Shown here: one piece after another, positions 53,298-62,273 of the stretch
How positions within the stretch are numbered: position 1 is the first letter of the stretch
Layout: each line of letters begins with the position of its first letter
Assembly (NCBI RefSeq): GCF_910594985.1
Contig: NZ_CAJVCE010000022.1
Location: 1-64,000, forward strand
Direction of reading: 5' to 3'
Origin: Paenibacillus allorhizosphaerae
GTDB taxonomy: Bacteria; Bacillota; Bacilli; Paenibacillales; NBRC-103111
Length of the DNA: 64,000 nucleotides
The notes under the pieces: generated by a model
Told to the model about the DNA's origin: nothing
Database searches by the model: none
Seen by the model: only the letters and a program-made list of their open reading frames with translations
Program-made: the position numbers and the translations under genes

Positions 53298-54611
53298 ATG
53301 ATGAAAAACCGGTTTTTTACATTCATCGGCAGGTTCACCGTTGTCATCGTACTGCTTACGGCATGCAATGGCGGGAAAACGAACGGGACGGGCGATCCAA
53401 AGTCGGAACAAACGAGGTCTTATGCGAATGAACCTGCTGAGCTGGTCATTTTCAGCCCTGCGGCCCCGGAGGAAGTATGGAACGAAAGATTCGGGGACGC
53501 CTTGAAAAAAAAGTTTCCAAACTACAAATTCACCTACATCCTTCGGAATAATACGAACACCTTGGAAAATATGATTACGTCGGGCGCGCAGGTGGATCTC
53601 ATTTACGATTCCATTGGAAACGCCTTGAATTCCGTCGTCACGACGGAAATGAGATACGATTTAAGCGAATTGGTTAAAAAGCATAATGTCGATATGAACC
53701 GCTTTGAACCGGCGCTCGTGGATGCGGTGAGACAGTTTGGCGGATTGTACGGATTTCCCGTTCATAGCGGAGGGCTGGTTCTCTATTACAATAAGGATAT
53801 TTTCGACAAGTTCGGCGTGGCATATCCAAGGGACGGGATGATGTGGGAGGAGGCTATCGAACTGGGTAAGATACTGACGCGCAATGACAATGGACGCCAG
53901 TACATCGGACTTGGCCCTTCAGTAGACCATGTATTGAGCATGAATGCCTATTCCCTACCTTTGATAGACAAATCAACTCTGAAGCCGGCAATCAATAACG
54001 AGAAGTACAAAAAGCTAGTGGAAACGCTCGCGATCGCCCCCACACAGGTCAACGGGTACAAAGAACAGGTCGCGGCTTTAAAAAGGACCTTCAATAATAA
54101 CGACTTTATGAAAGACAAATTTATTGCCATGTTTATTATGAACTTTGGCCTGCAGAGCCAGAAGGAATTTGAAACCTTGAATTGGGATATGGCAAGCTTG
54201 CCTGTGTTTAAAGACAATCCGGGTGTGGGAACGCAGCCTTACCCTAACCTTTTATTTGTTACGAATACGAGCAAATACAAGGATCAGGCGATGGAGGTTA
54301 TCAAATACGTCACTTCGGACGAACATCAAATGACACTGTCCAAGAAAGGCTACATTCCTGTGCTGAAAAACGAGAGTATCAAGAAAGCTTTTGCGCAGGA
54401 ATCGGGCTTTAAGGACAAAAATGTAGTTAAGGCCGTATTCACCAATAAGCTGGCACCCTCTAACGTTCGGACCAAGTATGACGGTAAAGTAAACGGCCCT
54501 CTGCTCAAGCACATCACCAATGTTATTACGGGCGAAGAGGATCTGAATACGGCGCTGAGAAAAGTTGAAGAAGAGGCGAATAAAGCGATCGATGCGGAAA
54601 TGAAACGATAG
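53298..54611 (+). CDS. Orphan extracellular solute-binding lipoprotein
   Basis: The 437-residue protein has lipobox LLTAC (Cys23). It is the most divergent of the subfamily at its N-terminus (ELVIFSPAAPEEVWNERFGD) but has the shared blocks YNKDIFDKFGVAYPRDGMMW, LNWDMASLPVFKD, TSKYKDQAMEV and the C-terminal DLNTALRKVEEEANKAID. AAAGGGGTCAGGA precedes the ATG. It is divergent from the sulfatase at 51700, one more sulfatase-binding protein pair without permease genes. Confidence 0.9.
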   Translation: MMKNRFFTFIGRFTVVIVLLTACNGGKTNGTGDPKSEQTRSYANEPAELVIFSPAAPEEVWNERFGDALKKKFPNYKFTYILRNNTNTLENMITSGAQVDLIYDSIGNALNSVVTTEMRYDLSELVKKHNVDMNRFEPALVDAVRQFGGLYGFPVHSGGLVLYYNKDIFDKFGVAYPRDGMMWEEAIELGKILTRNDNGRQYIGLGPSVDHVLSMNAYSLPLIDKSTLKPAINNEKYKKLVETLAIAPTQVNGYKEQVAALKRTFNNNDFMKDKFIAMFIMNFGLQSQKEFETLNWDMASLPVFKDNPGVGTQPYPNLLFVTNTSKYKDQAMEVIKYVTSDEHQMTLSKKGYIPVLKNESIKKAFAQESGFKDKNVVKAVFTNKLAPSNVRTKYDGKVNGPLLKHITNVITGEEDLNTALRKVEEEANKAIDAEMKR

Positions 54612-54668
54612 CCGGCAAAGTGGAAGACGGTTATACTGCGCCATTTATCCAAGCGAACTTTGTGTTAT

Positions 54669-54808
54669 AGTCAGTTTCAACAACGGGTACCGAATATTAC
54701 TCAGCGTATACTGACCCTTCAATTGAAGGAGCTGGAACAGGATGGGTTGATTTAGAGGACCGTATATGACGAAAGGCGGGCTTTTTACCGCTACCTCAGA
54801 GAATAAGG
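54669..54808 (+). pseudogene. HxlR-family regulator fragment
   Basis: The open part reads FQQRVPNITQRILTLQLKEL, then EQDGLI, an in-frame stop (TAG), and RTVYDERR. P-N-I-T-Q-R-I-L-T-L-Q-L-K-E-L-E is the recognition-helix region of HxlR proteins, as in the intact gene at 40412 (PDITQRMLTLHLRELE). Both ends are lost. Confidence 0.65.
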
Positions 54809-54809
54809 T

Positions 54810-55166
54810 TTTTCTCACGAATGCTCGCTCATTCGCAGGATTTCACGTACTTTTCAAGTAGGAGTTTAAATGAGTAGATAATGTGGTTGGGCAGATCCGT
54901 TTGAGCGCATGGGAACAGAAGGTGCAGATTCATTTACAACATCTTCCATGAAAAGCCTTTGCTGCACGCCTCTCTCCAAAAGGTCCTTGGGATTCACTCT
55001 CCCAAATCTTGACGGGTCTATGCTCTCACATTCCTTCGTCCTATCTATCCAAGGTGTGGAGTCCGATCAACGTTAACGGAACGGGTCTAAGCCCTAAAGC
55101 GTAAAAATCTCGGTACTCCGTGCTTTCTTTGTGAAATCCTGCGAATGAGCCAATCTACGTGCCTGG
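54810..55166. mobile_element. Inverted-repeat-bounded segment, possible MITE or IS remnant
   Basis: CTCATTCGCAGGATTTCAC occurs near 54824 and its exact inverse, GTGAAATCCTGCGAATGAG, near 55131, so about 300 bases are framed by inverted repeats of roughly 19 perfect and 30 partial base pairs. The interior has no recognisable coding. Single copies of the same core are at 83 and 10655. The rest of 54612-55270 holds only the HxlR remnant. Confidence 0.5.
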
Positions 55167-55270
55167 ATTGCGATTTTAGTTTTAATACCGAGGGAAGTAA
55201 CGGGCAGAATTGTTACATAAAGCCAATGTATAGAACCATATCAAAGCATCCTATAATAGATTCGCAAAAA

Positions 55271-56179
55271 TTAATGAAATGTTTTTTTATTGATTTGATT
55301 AAAAGTACCTTCATCACAAATGATATAGAGATGTGCATCTTCAGGAATTGGAGAATCCAGTTTATGGTTCATGTGAAGGTTACCCCGATCTGTTACAAGA
55401 GTGGCTCCTTTGTTAAGAAGATCTGTAAAAGCATCACGATATGTTTTCCATTCATGTTGTTTAGGGATTTCATACATTCCTTCTGCACATTGCTGGCACA
55501 TAAGTTCTGAATACATACGGGTAACTCCGTGAATATATATGGATCTCACTGCAGCATGGGAAATCATTTCTTGAATGGGAATAAATTCATCTACCTTTAC
55601 ATGTTTAAATAAACGAAAATGTTTTTGATTCAATACCTCGGCGGTAACATGAACAGACTTTTTCATTTTTCCTTTAATGGATGTTATAGCAGTGGCAAAT
55701 TAAAAATGTCTTTCCATCGACTAGAAATGGATCCTTTGTAGCATAAATATCTTGGGTAATTTGGTCAGCAAAAATGATTACCCCTTTTACTTTCGGCAAA
55801 TTAGCACGGAGCAGTGTCTCTTCATCTGTAGCGTCCCCACGAATGTAAAACAAGCGTTCCTCTAACATTGGAGCTTTTTCCAAATTATCGATAATTACAA
55901 TATCAGTTTTTGTATCTGAAGTTAAATTTCTTGCATGGCTAATTTAGATTTATCACTCCAGCCCACAAGAATAATATGATTTTTGCCGGAATAATTCATT
56001 TTACCACCCACTCTATTCTTTCCGATATGAGACACAGATTCAATTACTTTTCCGATAAACACACTAACAAGCCCAATGCCTGTGATATAGAGACCAATGG
56101 TAAAAGCTTTCCCCAAATCGGTGACTGGGGCATAGTCGCCAAAACCAACGGTAACGAGTGTAGTAAGAACCCAGAGCAC
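55271..56179 (-). pseudogene. Potassium channel protein with TrkA-N domain, frameshifted
   Basis: Read on the minus strand from 56179, the selectivity filter LTTLVTVGFGDYAP is followed by a transmembrane helix and the Rossmann start GKNHIILVGWSDKSKLAMQE. There the first open frame stops at 55922. A second open frame gives EERLFYIRGDATDEETLLRA and GVIIFADQIT, then shifts again near 55690. The third continues KKSVHVTAEVLNQKHFRLFK to 55271. At least two disruptions, and an absent first transmembrane helix upstream of 56179, show a dead YugO-like potassium channel. The family has one filter, two helices and a cytoplasmic NAD-binding RCK domain. Confidence 0.8.
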
Positions 56180-56387
56180 TTTTAGCGCTAGGAATCAAAG
56201 TATGCAGAGCAATGTGCGCATGAATCGTGAGTGAGGATATGGTAAACAATGGTCATGATAGAGTGGGTGACAGCTAGGATCGTTTTTTGCAGCAAGAAAC
56301 GTCTTGACACAAATCAATGCAAAGTAATATATTTTCTATATTAAACAACGTTTAAAAAATACCAGTTGGCGGAAGCGGGTGAACGCT

Positions 56388-57137
56388 GTGAGATTAAAGG
56401 ATAAAGTAGCTATCGTTACGGGAGGGACTTCCGGTATTGGCCGGGAGAGCTGTTTTTTATTCGCCCGCGAAGGGGCGAAGGTCGTTGTGGCGGGAACTAA
56501 CGCGCAAAGAGGAGAGGCGGTTGCCGCTGCCATTGCGGAAGAAGGCGGGGAAGCCGTTTTTATTCAAACCGACGTGACTCAAGAAGAACAGGTCATTCGG
56601 ATGGTCAACGAAACGAAGCGGCGCTACGGGAAAATCGACGTGCTGTTCAACAACGCTACGTGGTATAACGTTATCCCGGCAACGGAAATGCCGCTTGAAG
56701 TTTGGAGAAGGACGATCGACACGACGCTGACAGGGCCGTTCCTATGCTGCAAATATGTGATTAAAGAAATGATGAAGGACGGCGGGGGCTCCATTATCAA
56801 TACGTCTTCCGTCGGCGGCACCGTGGCGTTCATCGCCCACCCAGCGTATAACGCAGCCAAGGGCGGGCTGAATATGCTAACCAAAAACTTGGCTCTGGAT
56901 TACGGCAAATATCAAATTCGAGCGAACTGCATTAGTCCCGGCATCATCGAAACGCCGCTCACCGAGAACAACCTGGGCGATCCCGAAAAATACGACAGGC
57001 TGCTGTCCCGCTGCTTTACCGGAAGGATCGGCACGCCGGAAGACGTAGCGAGTGCCGCACTGTTCCTGGCGTCTGACGAGTCTACGTTTATAACGGGAAC
57101 GAACCTGCATGTCGATAATGGGTGGACGGCAAGGTAA
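56388..57137 (+). CDS. Short-chain dehydrogenase/reductase (classical SDR)
   Basis: The protein is about 249 residues. The NAD(P) motif is TGGTSGIG (near residue 14), then FNNAT in place of NNAG, the catalytic Ser in NTSSVG and Y-x-x-x-K in HPAYNAAKGG, followed by SPGIIETPL and the C-terminal ITGTNLHVDNGWTAR. The glucose/3-oxoacyl-ACP reductase-like group is large, so the substrate is open. The start is GTG 56388 or GTG 56379; neither has a strong ribosome binding site, GCGGAAG being the best. It is convergent with the IclR gene, with a terminator at 57210-57235 between, and is part of the last catabolic locus. Confidence 0.88.
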   Translation: MRLKDKVAIVTGGTSGIGRESCFLFAREGAKVVVAGTNAQRGEAVAAAIAEEGGEAVFIQTDVTQEEQVIRMVNETKRRYGKIDVLFNNATWYNVIPATEMPLEVWRRTIDTTLTGPFLCCKYVIKEMMKDGGGSIINTSSVGGTVAFIAHPAYNAAKGGLNMLTKNLALDYGKYQIRANCISPGIIETPLTENNLGDPEKYDRLLSRCFTGRIGTPEDVASAALFLASDESTFITGTNLHVDNGWTAR

Positions 57138-57209
57138 ATAAAGATGTTACGAGGGGGGATTCACATCCATAGGCATCTCTATTTTTGTGAGCCCGCTTTC
57201 TCAATAGTG

Positions 57210-57235
57210 AGGTCTGGACGCTATGCGCCAGACCT
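57210..57235. terminator. Convergent terminator between SDR and IclR genes
   Basis: AGGTCTGG (57210-57217) pairs with CCAGACCT (57228-57235), followed by TCTTTT. Confidence 0.65.
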
Positions 57236-57252
57236 TCTTTTGCGCTGCACGA

Positions 57253-58038
57253 TTACTCTTCGGAAAACGTATATCCGAGCCGCTTGGATATGTTCCGGGC
57301 GGTTTGCTTTACCTTCTCCCCTACGACCAGTATGTCGTGCACGGGAAGATCGGTCCGCAGGGCCGTAATGCTTATCGATGCCTTCAACCGGCCCCGGTCA
57401 TCGAAGATCGGGGCGCCGATACACCGTATTCCATGCTCGCCCTCTTCATCCTCCAAGGCGTAGCCTTGCGCGCGGACAATGTCAAGAGCGGCCTTCAATT
57501 GCTCCAAATCGGTGATCGTATTTTTCGTCTTTTCCTGCAGGCCCTGCACTGCGGCAATTTGTTCCAGCTCCTCCGGCGCAAGATAAGCGGCAAGCGCCTT
57601 TCCTACCCCTGAAGCATGCAGAGGCTGCCTTTGCCCGATATAAGTGGAAAACTTGACGAACGACTGACTTTCCAGCTTATCCACATACATCGCCTGCCCG
57701 TCATTCAGTACGGCCAGGTGAACGGTAAACCCTGTTTCTTCCAGCAGCTCCTGCAGAAAGGGCCTGGCGAGCTCAACGATATTCATCTTGTTCAGCACCG
57801 ACAACCCGAGGCTTATGAATTTGGTTCCGAGCTTATACTTTCCGTCCTCGGTTTTAGTAATATACTCATGCTGTTCCAGCGTGCTTAAAATAAAAAACAC
57901 GCTCGTTTTCGGGATATCGAGTTGTTTGCACAGCTCGCTAACGCCGAGGGGCTCTTCTTGCAAAGATAACGTTTCGATAATGGCGATCGCTTTTTCCAAA
58001 GCGGGAACGTTATATTTTTTCAATGGTTCTGCCATCAT
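57253..58038 (-). CDS. IclR family transcriptional regulator
   Basis: The 261-residue protein has an N-terminal winged helix (LGVSELCKQLDIPKTSVFFI, then HEYITKTEDGKYKLGTKFIS) and the IclR ligand-binding GAF-like domain (PFLQELLEETGFTVHLAVLN, HASGVGKALAAYL, DEEGEHGIRCIGAPIFDD). IclR proteins commonly repress operons for sugar acid or aromatic catabolism until a small acid binds. It is divergent from the aminotransferase at 58303 across 264 bases, so control of the 58303-64000 operon is likely. Confidence 0.92.
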   Translation of the reverse strand: MMAEPLKKYNVPALEKAIAIIETLSLQEEPLGVSELCKQLDIPKTSVFFILSTLEQHEYITKTEDGKYKLGTKFISLGLSVLNKMNIVELARPFLQELLEETGFTVHLAVLNDGQAMYVDKLESQSFVKFSTYIGQRQPLHASGVGKALAAYLAPEELEQIAAVQGLQEKTKNTITDLEQLKAALDIVRAQGYALEDEEGEHGIRCIGAPIFDDRGRLKASISITALRTDLPVHDILVVGEKVKQTARNISKRLGYTFSEE

Positions 58039-58302
58039 AACACCTCTAATTCAGTTTATATATTAAATCGTGTTTTGATTTCACGGTAAATCGCTCCGGA
58101 AAAAGGACTGAATGCGAAACCATTCCATTTGCATAAACGGAAGGTTCTCTTATTGTATCACAAATACGGCAATAATGCCTATTTTCACGGCGTTGAAGCC
58201 ATTCCGACGCGCCTAAAATTAAGGATTGACAAGAAAACATTTCCAATGTACTTTTATTTTAAACGACATTTAACATGCAAAACGATTACGAGGAGGAATC
58301 TT

Positions 58303-59613
58303 ATGGCTGTCATACAAACGAATAAATCCGCCATGCTTTACAGTGAGGCCAATCAATATACGCCGGGCGGCGTTCATACGTCGATACGCAACGTCGATCC
58401 CCACCTCATCTTTACAACCGCCGACGGAGCGTATATTTACGATGCGGACGGCAACCGCTATATCGATTACCAGGCTGCTTTCGGGCCGTTCGTTCTGGGC
58501 CATCGCCATCCTTACGTAACCGAGAAAGTGATCGAGGCGATTCAACGAACGGATTTGTTCGGCGTCGGCACGACGGATTTGGAAATTAGATTATCGGAAA
58601 AAATTTGCCGCCATGTTCCGTCGGCGGATATGGTCTTATTTTGCAATTCCGGATCGGAAGCGACCTATCACGCCATTCGGTTATCAAGAGCGGTAACCGG
58701 CCGGCGTAAACTGATCAAGTTCCAAGGCTGCTATCACGGCTGGCACGATTACGTGGCGAGAAACATGTTAAGCGCTCCGGATATGATCGGCAAACGGGAT
58801 CCCGGGTCGGCGGGGATGATGGACGAAGCCGTCGATAATACGCTGGTTTGCACTTTTAACGATTTGGACGACGTGGAACAAACGTTTAAGGCGAATCCAG
58901 GCGAAATTGCCGCGCTGATCGTTGAGCCGATTCAGCATAATATCGGCTGCGTTCTTCCGCAGCCGGGTTTTTTGCAAGGATTGCGCGAGCTGTGTACGCA
59001 GTATGGCGCGCTCTTGATCTTTGACGAGGTCATTACCGGATTTCGCCACGACATCGGAGGCTTTCAGAAGGTGGCCGGCATTACCCCGGACTTGACGACG
59101 ATGGGGAAAGCGATGGCCAACGGGTTTCCGATTGCCGCGGTCGCCGGAAAACAATCGCTGATGGAACGGTTCAACACGAAGCCTGGCGGAGACGTTTGGT
59201 TTGCCGGCACGTACAACGGTCATGCGGTAGGAACCGCCGCTTCCATCGCTACGCTGGAGATGATGGAGCGCCATAACGTGCATGAATACATATTTCGTCT
59301 AGGCGAACGCATGCGTCAGGGCATTCGCGATATCCATCAGCGGCTCGGAATTAAGGCGTATGTCGCCGGCTTCGGCTCCGTATGGACGACATATTTCTTG
59401 GAGAACGAGCCGCGGAATTACACCGATCTCATGCAGAACGACGCAGAATTGTATGTCGCCTACCGACGCAAGCTTCTTGAAAGAGGAATTTTCAAATTGC
59501 CGATGAATATAAAACGGAATCATATAAGTTTCAGCCATACCGAGGAGGATATCGACTATACGCTGCAGTGCATCGAAGACGTATTGAAGGAACTTAAGGA
59601 AAGCCGAGGTTGA
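58303..59613 (+). CDS. Class III aminotransferase, glutamate-1-semialdehyde aminomutase-like
   Basis: The product is 436 residues from ATG 58303, preceded by AGGAGGA; the longer open frame from 58129 adds 58 residues of non-conserved text. PLP-fold motifs are CNSGSEATYHAIRLSRAVTG, CYHGWHDY, ALLIFDEVITGFRHDIGG and the PLP lysine in LTTMGKAMANGFPIAAVAG. GSA aminomutases use this fold in haem synthesis, but many relatives in sugar loci are transaminases acting on keto sugars or beta-keto acids. With a binding protein and an oxidoreductase downstream and IclR control, a catabolic transaminase is more likely than haem synthesis. Substrate unknown. Confidence 0.85.
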   Translation: MAVIQTNKSAMLYSEANQYTPGGVHTSIRNVDPHLIFTTADGAYIYDADGNRYIDYQAAFGPFVLGHRHPYVTEKVIEAIQRTDLFGVGTTDLEIRLSEKICRHVPSADMVLFCNSGSEATYHAIRLSRAVTGRRKLIKFQGCYHGWHDYVARNMLSAPDMIGKRDPGSAGMMDEAVDNTLVCTFNDLDDVEQTFKANPGEIAALIVEPIQHNIGCVLPQPGFLQGLRELCTQYGALLIFDEVITGFRHDIGGFQKVAGITPDLTTMGKAMANGFPIAAVAGKQSLMERFNTKPGGDVWFAGTYNGHAVGTAASIATLEMMERHNVHEYIFRLGERMRQGIRDIHQRLGIKAYVAGFGSVWTTYFLENEPRNYTDLMQNDAELYVAYRRKLLERGIFKLPMNIKRNHISFSHTEEDIDYTLQCIEDVLKELKESRG

Positions 59614-59643
59614 GCAGGTAAGTATTTTCTAGGGGGAATACCG

Positions 59644-60963
59644 ATGGTAAAGAATAGCCTCCAGCTCATGATGATATCCGTCTTGGCCGTCTCGTCTTTG
59701 GCGGGGTGCACCCAAGAGGAATCTGCGACAGACCCGAATGCTGACAATATGAAAACCTCACAATTTAAATTTCCCGATGAGCCGCTAACCTTGCGAATGT
59801 ATCAGTCCAGCGCCAATATTTCCGATGACGAGTTCCACGATTTGATCGCGGATCCGGTCAAAAAGAAGTTTCCGAATGTTACGATGGAGATCGTTAGGCC
59901 CGCGAAGAAAAAGGAAGACCTCATTACGGCCGGTGAATTTCCGGATTTAATCTACACGAATACGACGGTCATCCAGGAATATGTCGATTTGGATCTCCCG
60001 CTCGATCTGAACCCGCTGATTAAAAAATACAATTTCGATTTGGGGCAGTTCAATCAGCGGCCCTTCGACGACATCAAGGCTTATTCGAGCAAAGGGCAAC
60101 TGTTTGGCGTTCCGTTTTCCGTCAATTTCGACGTCTTGTACTATAACAAAGACATTTTCGATAAATTCGGGGTTTCTTACCCGAAAGACGGAATGACATG
60201 GGACGAGGTGATCGCGCTCGGCAAAAAAGTGACGAGAGAGGAAAACGGCATAAAGTATGAAGGAATTTACCCGACCTTGATCAAATACTTCTCCTCGCAG
60301 CTGTCGGTTCCGTTCGTCAATCCGAAAACCATGAGAGCGGAGCTGACGACGGACGGATGGAAAAAAGTTTTTGAAACGTACAAAGCGATCATGGATGCGC
60401 AGGGAGGCACCGATCCCGGCGCTTCCCTCGGCAAGTTTAACAAAAACCAGACGCTGGCCATGATGGCTCATTACGGAGCGCGGGTCGGTGAATTGGAACA
60501 GCTTCTCAAAGAAGGAAAGCCTGTGAACTGGGATATGGTATCCTATCCGACCTTCAAGGAATTGCCCGGCATCTCCCAGGGCTTGGATACGCATTATTTG
60601 ATGATTTCCACGACCGGCAAGCAGCAGGAGGCGGCGTTCCAGGTTCTTTCCTTTTTGACAAGCGGCGAAGCCCAGATGAACGTGTCGAGAAGAGGCAGAG
60701 TTTCCGCATTGAAGGATCCGAAAATTAGGGAGCAGTTTGGAGCGGACGTGCAGACGCTGAAGGGCAAAAACATCCAGGCGGTGTTCAAAAGCACGCCGGC
60801 GCCTCTGCCGGTGCCTACCAAATACGACGGTCTCGTAAAAGAACCGAATTTGCAAAAATACGCAAATGAGTTTTTGAAAGGAACAGCCGACGTCAATACG
60901 ATTCTCAAGCAGTTGGAGGAAACGGTAAACAAGGATATCGAAGCCCGCAAAGCGGGAAATTAA
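59644..60963 (+). CDS. Orphan extracellular solute-binding lipoprotein
   Basis: The 439-residue protein has lipobox SLAGC (Cys22). It carries the subfamily blocks DPVKKKFPNVTMEIV, YNKDIFDKFGVSYPKDGMTW, NWDMVSYPTFKE and the C-terminal DVNTILKQLEETVNKD. It is the fifth intact copy of the family in this window, and the only one in a locus without sulfatases. AGGGGG-type upstream sequence precedes the ATG. The gene is 30 bases after the aminotransferase and 12 bases before the oxidoreductase, so it is co-transcribed with them. The missing permease must be encoded outside the window or shared. Confidence 0.9.
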   Translation: MVKNSLQLMMISVLAVSSLAGCTQEESATDPNADNMKTSQFKFPDEPLTLRMYQSSANISDDEFHDLIADPVKKKFPNVTMEIVRPAKKKEDLITAGEFPDLIYTNTTVIQEYVDLDLPLDLNPLIKKYNFDLGQFNQRPFDDIKAYSSKGQLFGVPFSVNFDVLYYNKDIFDKFGVSYPKDGMTWDEVIALGKKVTREENGIKYEGIYPTLIKYFSSQLSVPFVNPKTMRAELTTDGWKKVFETYKAIMDAQGGTDPGASLGKFNKNQTLAMMAHYGARVGELEQLLKEGKPVNWDMVSYPTFKELPGISQGLDTHYLMISTTGKQQEAAFQVLSFLTSGEAQMNVSRRGRVSALKDPKIREQFGADVQTLKGKNIQAVFKSTPAPLPVPTKYDGLVKEPNLQKYANEFLKGTADVNTILKQLEETVNKDIEARKAGN

Positions 60964-60975
60964 GGAGGGATTCAG

Positions 60976-62238
60976 TTGCAAATCGGAAACAACAATGCTG
61001 TCATTCGGATTGGCATCGTAGGCTATAAGCGGGGGCAGTCTTTTCAAAAGAGTCCCGATGTACTGGGCTTCAAGCTGGTCGCCGTATGCGATCAGGACGC
61101 GGATCGACTCAAAAATGTGCAGGCGATGGAGGGCGTCGCGACGTATACGGAGTACGACAAATTTCTGGAGCATGACATGGATGCCGTCATCCTCGCCAAC
61201 TACTTTCACCAGCACGCCCCATTCGCGATCAAGGCGCTCCGGGCGGGGAAGCACGTATTGAGCGAGACGACCGCCTGTAAGACGATACAGGAGGGCGTCG
61301 AGCTGATCCGAACCGTCGAGCAAACCGGAAAAGTGTATTTGTTAGCCGAAAATTACGCTTATATAAGGTACAATCAAGAAATGAAGAGACTGTATCAGAA
61401 CGGCACGATCGGAGAAGTGCGCTATGCGATCGGCGAGTACAACCATACGTTTTCCAAGGATCAGGCGCTTGGCGTAGCTCCCGGCCCGGACCATTGGCGC
61501 AATCATATCGCCTCCACCCATTACAGCACACATGCCATCGCTCCGCTCATGTATATCACGGATACGATGCCGGTCAAGGTGAATGCGCTTTCCATCGCCG
61601 ATCCGGATCAGGAGCATCACTCGGTCCGCAGAGGGGATCCCGGTTCCGTCATATTGATGCGAATGAATAACGGAGCGGTATTCCAAATTTTCGGGAAAAA
61701 CTTGTCGGGCGGCGGAACCTATTACCGTTTACACGGAACGCGGGGGATGATGGAGAACGTGCGGAAGTCTCCCCAGCAATTGGTTCATGTCTCTCATGCG
61801 CCGTGGGAGCTGCAGCCGGGCGAGTCCGAGGACATGGTATACACGCCGGAATACCCTTTCCACGCAGAGATCGCTAAAAATGCAGGACACGGGGGCGGCG
61901 ATTTTTGGACGATGTATTATTTCGGCGAGGCGATACGAAGCGGAGAACAGCCTTATCTGAATGTGTACCGGGGCGTAGCCATGTCCATAGTGGGCATTCT
62001 TGCGTGGAAATCCGCGCTGGAAGACGGAGCGCCGTATGACGTGCCCGATTTGAGCAAGGAGGAAGTACGCAAGCTGCATGAACGCGACGATTGGTCGCCG
62101 TGGCCGGAAGACCGGCGGCCGGGGCAGCCTTTCCCGAGCATACGGGGCGAAATCAAACCTACCGATGAGATGGTGGCCTATGCGAACCGGTATTGGGCGG
62201 AAAAAGGCATCAAAGTAAATTTTAACAGCCTGCCGTAA
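60976..62238 (+). CDS. Gfo/Idh/MocA family oxidoreductase
   Basis: The 420-residue protein starts with TTG 60976 behind AGGAGG. It contains VIRIGIVGYKRGQSFQKSPD (a Rossmann-like opening with an unusual G-Y-K-R-G), DAVILANYFHQHAPFAIKAL, and LSETTACKTIQEGVELI in place of EKP. The C-terminal half has HYSTHAIAPLMYITD and EYNHTFSKDQ. It is probably an NAD-dependent sugar or sugar acid dehydrogenase. Spacing to its neighbours (12 bases before, 35 after) shows an operon. The altered E-K-P motif (E-T-T) is worth noting because Lys of EKP is usually catalytic. Confidence 0.85.
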   Translation: MQIGNNNAVIRIGIVGYKRGQSFQKSPDVLGFKLVAVCDQDADRLKNVQAMEGVATYTEYDKFLEHDMDAVILANYFHQHAPFAIKALRAGKHVLSETTACKTIQEGVELIRTVEQTGKVYLLAENYAYIRYNQEMKRLYQNGTIGEVRYAIGEYNHTFSKDQALGVAPGPDHWRNHIASTHYSTHAIAPLMYITDTMPVKVNALSIADPDQEHHSVRRGDPGSVILMRMNNGAVFQIFGKNLSGGGTYYRLHGTRGMMENVRKSPQQLVHVSHAPWELQPGESEDMVYTPEYPFHAEIAKNAGHGGGDFWTMYYFGEAIRSGEQPYLNVYRGVAMSIVGILAWKSALEDGAPYDVPDLSKEEVRKLHERDDWSPWPEDRRPGQPFPSIRGEIKPTDEMVAYANRYWAEKGIKVNFNSLP

Positions 62239-62273
62239 TCATCACTCGCATCTTGCCCAAAAGGAGCTTACAT

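Noticed and set aside
58303-59613. Haem biosynthesis gene hemL
   Set aside because: The fold matches, but the neighbours are catabolic (IclR, binding protein, oxidoreductase) and no other haem gene is present.
59947-61323. 458-codon minus-strand frame
   Set aside because: Spans two real plus-strand genes and has no recognisable domain.
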